DNA of 64,000 nt, taken from Hydrangea macrophylla (Eukaryota; Streptophyta; Magnoliopsida; Cornales; Hydrangeaceae). How positions within the stretch are numbered: the stretch's first letter is position 1; each line of letters opens with the position of its first letter. Of this stretch, positions 62,617-64,000 are shown piece after piece. The translations under genes were made by a program, and so were the position numbers. The DNA is taken from the NCBI GenBank assembly GCA_033977485.1, contig CM066998.1, positions 57,688,274 to 57,752,273 on the forward strand, in the 5' to 3' direction. Below the pieces are notes generated by a model. That model saw only the letters and a list, made by a program, of their open reading frames with translations. It had not been told where the DNA came from and did no database searches.

Positions 62617-64000
62617 TGCAAAGCGGGGGTATTTGTAAAATACAACCGCACTAAAAGGAAGAATTGTATTAGTTTTTATCACAACTTCCCGTTTTATCTG
62701 CAATATGCATTGCAAGGCTAATTTTCATACAATATGATTAATCTATGATCAGTTGTATTGTTTTAGCTGTTGTTTGTGCAGATCACCGCTGTGTGGACTA
62801 AACAGATGAACATCAGGATAAAGGGAATGCTGGAATGAAAACAAAAGAAGTCAAAGCTGGAATTTGGAGTTCGATCGATCTAACCCAGTTCGATCGATCG
62901 CGCGTTCGATCGCTTAAAGAGTGTTGAAGCGCTTGAGGCTTAAGGGTTCGATCGATCGAGAGCAGTTCGATCGATCGAACGTGGTATTTCCAGTAACATT
63001 CGTGTGCGCAGCAGATGCGGGTTTTTAACCCTAGTTTCTTAGGTTTTCTTATATATATATGTGTATTGTATACGTCCAGGAGGACGCCCACATTTTTAGT
63101 TTTCCAGTTTTAGAGAGAGAGATAGAGGTTTTGTGTTTGTTTTGTAGGTTTTTCATTGAAGTTTACTTTGTGCATTGGATTTCTATAGTTTAATACAAGT
63201 ACTCTGCGTTCCAGGTTATTTATATATTGTCCATTAACATTCTGCACTTTGTAGTCGTAGTTTAATCGTTCATCTCGTAGTATTACATGCTAGATACTTT
63301 CAAATCCATAGTTTTTTATAGTTTCCATGAAAAACTCGCAACCAAACAAGGCTTTGATGTTTTCTTACGTTAAATATCAATCTGTGACACTCCAGACGAT
63401 GTCTGAGTAGTCCCAGGTTGGGAGAACACGATGAAACAGTGATCTCCAGCCTCTGCCATGCAGCAGAATAATCGCTGTGTTCGATCGATCGGAGTTAGTT
63501 CGATCGATCGAACCAGAGACAGTCAAGCGATCGAAGCTATTTCGATCGATTGAGGGATGAAGGTCTTCGATCGATCGAAAGCGCATCGATCGATCGAACT
63601 CCCTGATTCTTGAGGATGTTCCCTGCAGTATTCCGGACCTTTTGTTTTAGGATTTGTTATCATTCTGTCCCAAAAATGCTCAGTTTGTCAAAACATTTTT
63701 TAAAACTAAGGCCCTAAGGCATATTCTTTCAATACATTTTGCAAACCACCTTCAATGCTAACACCATTGAGAGTGCGAGTCTTAACTATTGGATTAAATC
63801 GCTTTCACGTATTTTAACTTACCTGTGATGATATGGTCCCGGTCATGAAAAGGGCCATGGATTCTCCATCTTTAGAGGAATACGGAAAACTGTGGGTAAT
63901 GTACTCCTTCGTGCTTCAAGGCAAATGCATGGTAGAGAGTTAGATTACTGTGGATTCGTGTAATCCCAACACTTTCTTCTTAAAGTTAAACATCCTAATT
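62617..64000 (+). repeat. 3' LTR of the Athila-type element (cut by window end)
   Basis: 1,384 bases visible, collinear with 49636-51018. About six differences: five substitutions and one extra A near 63849. The palindrome clusters are unchanged. Confidence 0.93.

Larger units (their letters stand above)
49636..64000 (+). mobile_element. Athila-type Ty3/gypsy retrotransposon, young, 3' end beyond the window
   Basis: 5' LTR 49636-51271, primer-binding site, gag-pol, three further ORFs, polypurine tract and 3' LTR from 62617 (cut by the window end). The primer-binding site, FMDDF reverse transcriptase, DLGAS protease and extra ORFs after pol fit the Athila lineage. The compared part of the LTRs (about 1,384 bases) shows about six differences, so insertion is recent. 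gag-pol has a single stop. It inserted into a copia protease gene; the target duplication cannot be checked because the right end is outside. Confidence 0.92.

Overview
The window is nuclear DNA of a flowering plant, almost certainly a eudicot. It is AT-rich, carries an intron-split cysteine-rich receptor-like kinase (CRK, DUF26 family), and is otherwise mostly transposable elements: Ty3/gypsy, Ty1/copia, LINE, CACTA, Stowaway-, Mutator- and hAT-type MITEs. No tRNA, rRNA, CRISPR or prokaryotic feature was seen. The species cannot be named from the sequence.

Host genes. Two paralogous CRK genes lie on the minus strand. CRK-A (exon 1 at 647-1478) runs off the left edge. CRK-B spans 44780 to 31056 in seven exons. 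Every splice junction and kinase motif of CRK-B checks out, but one extra base in exon 1 breaks the frame. A third, decayed block (27839-28897) repeats CRK-B exons 5 and 6 only. The 5' flanks of CRK-A (about 1479-17359) and CRK-B (44781 to about 46390) are a segmental duplication. Because CRK-B keeps the empty sites, several insertions beside CRK-A can be dated as later than the duplication.

Mobile elements, left to right. (1) A complete but dead Tekay-type chromovirus, 3690-15222, with 3 kb LTRs and a perfect 5-bp target duplication. (2) A second Tekay 3' LTR plus integrase/chromodomain end on the minus strand (17360-24766), its LTR split by a 3.2 kb probable solo LTR (17802-21039). (3) The 3' end of a gag-only (TR-GAG-like) element (24766-26019) fused head-on to that Tekay remnant. 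(4) A complete relative of the gag-only element in CRK-B intron 3 (36438-40306). (5) A LINE 3' end and nested MITEs in intron 2. (6) Two copia remnants (47165-47610; 48425-49635). (7) A young Athila-type gypsy element from 49636 past the right edge, with a gag-pol frame broken by one stop codon and three extra ORFs after pol.

Most interesting signals. The LTRs of four different elements each carry an array of short GC-rich palindromes of unrelated sequence, mostly upstream of the TATA-like box: TCGCGCGA, GGACCGGTCC, GGCAYTCAGCGARTGCC (exact 21-bp period) and TTCGATCGATCGAA. Two Tekay relatives have different palindromes at the same LTR position, which suggests rapid replacement of a conserved function. 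In the Athila element, a consensus splice donor lies before gag, each extra ORF has an acceptor-like site 8-10 bases before its ATG, and the polypurine-tract motif AGTTGGGGGT is repeated internally near module ends. This looks like a retrovirus-like modular layout.
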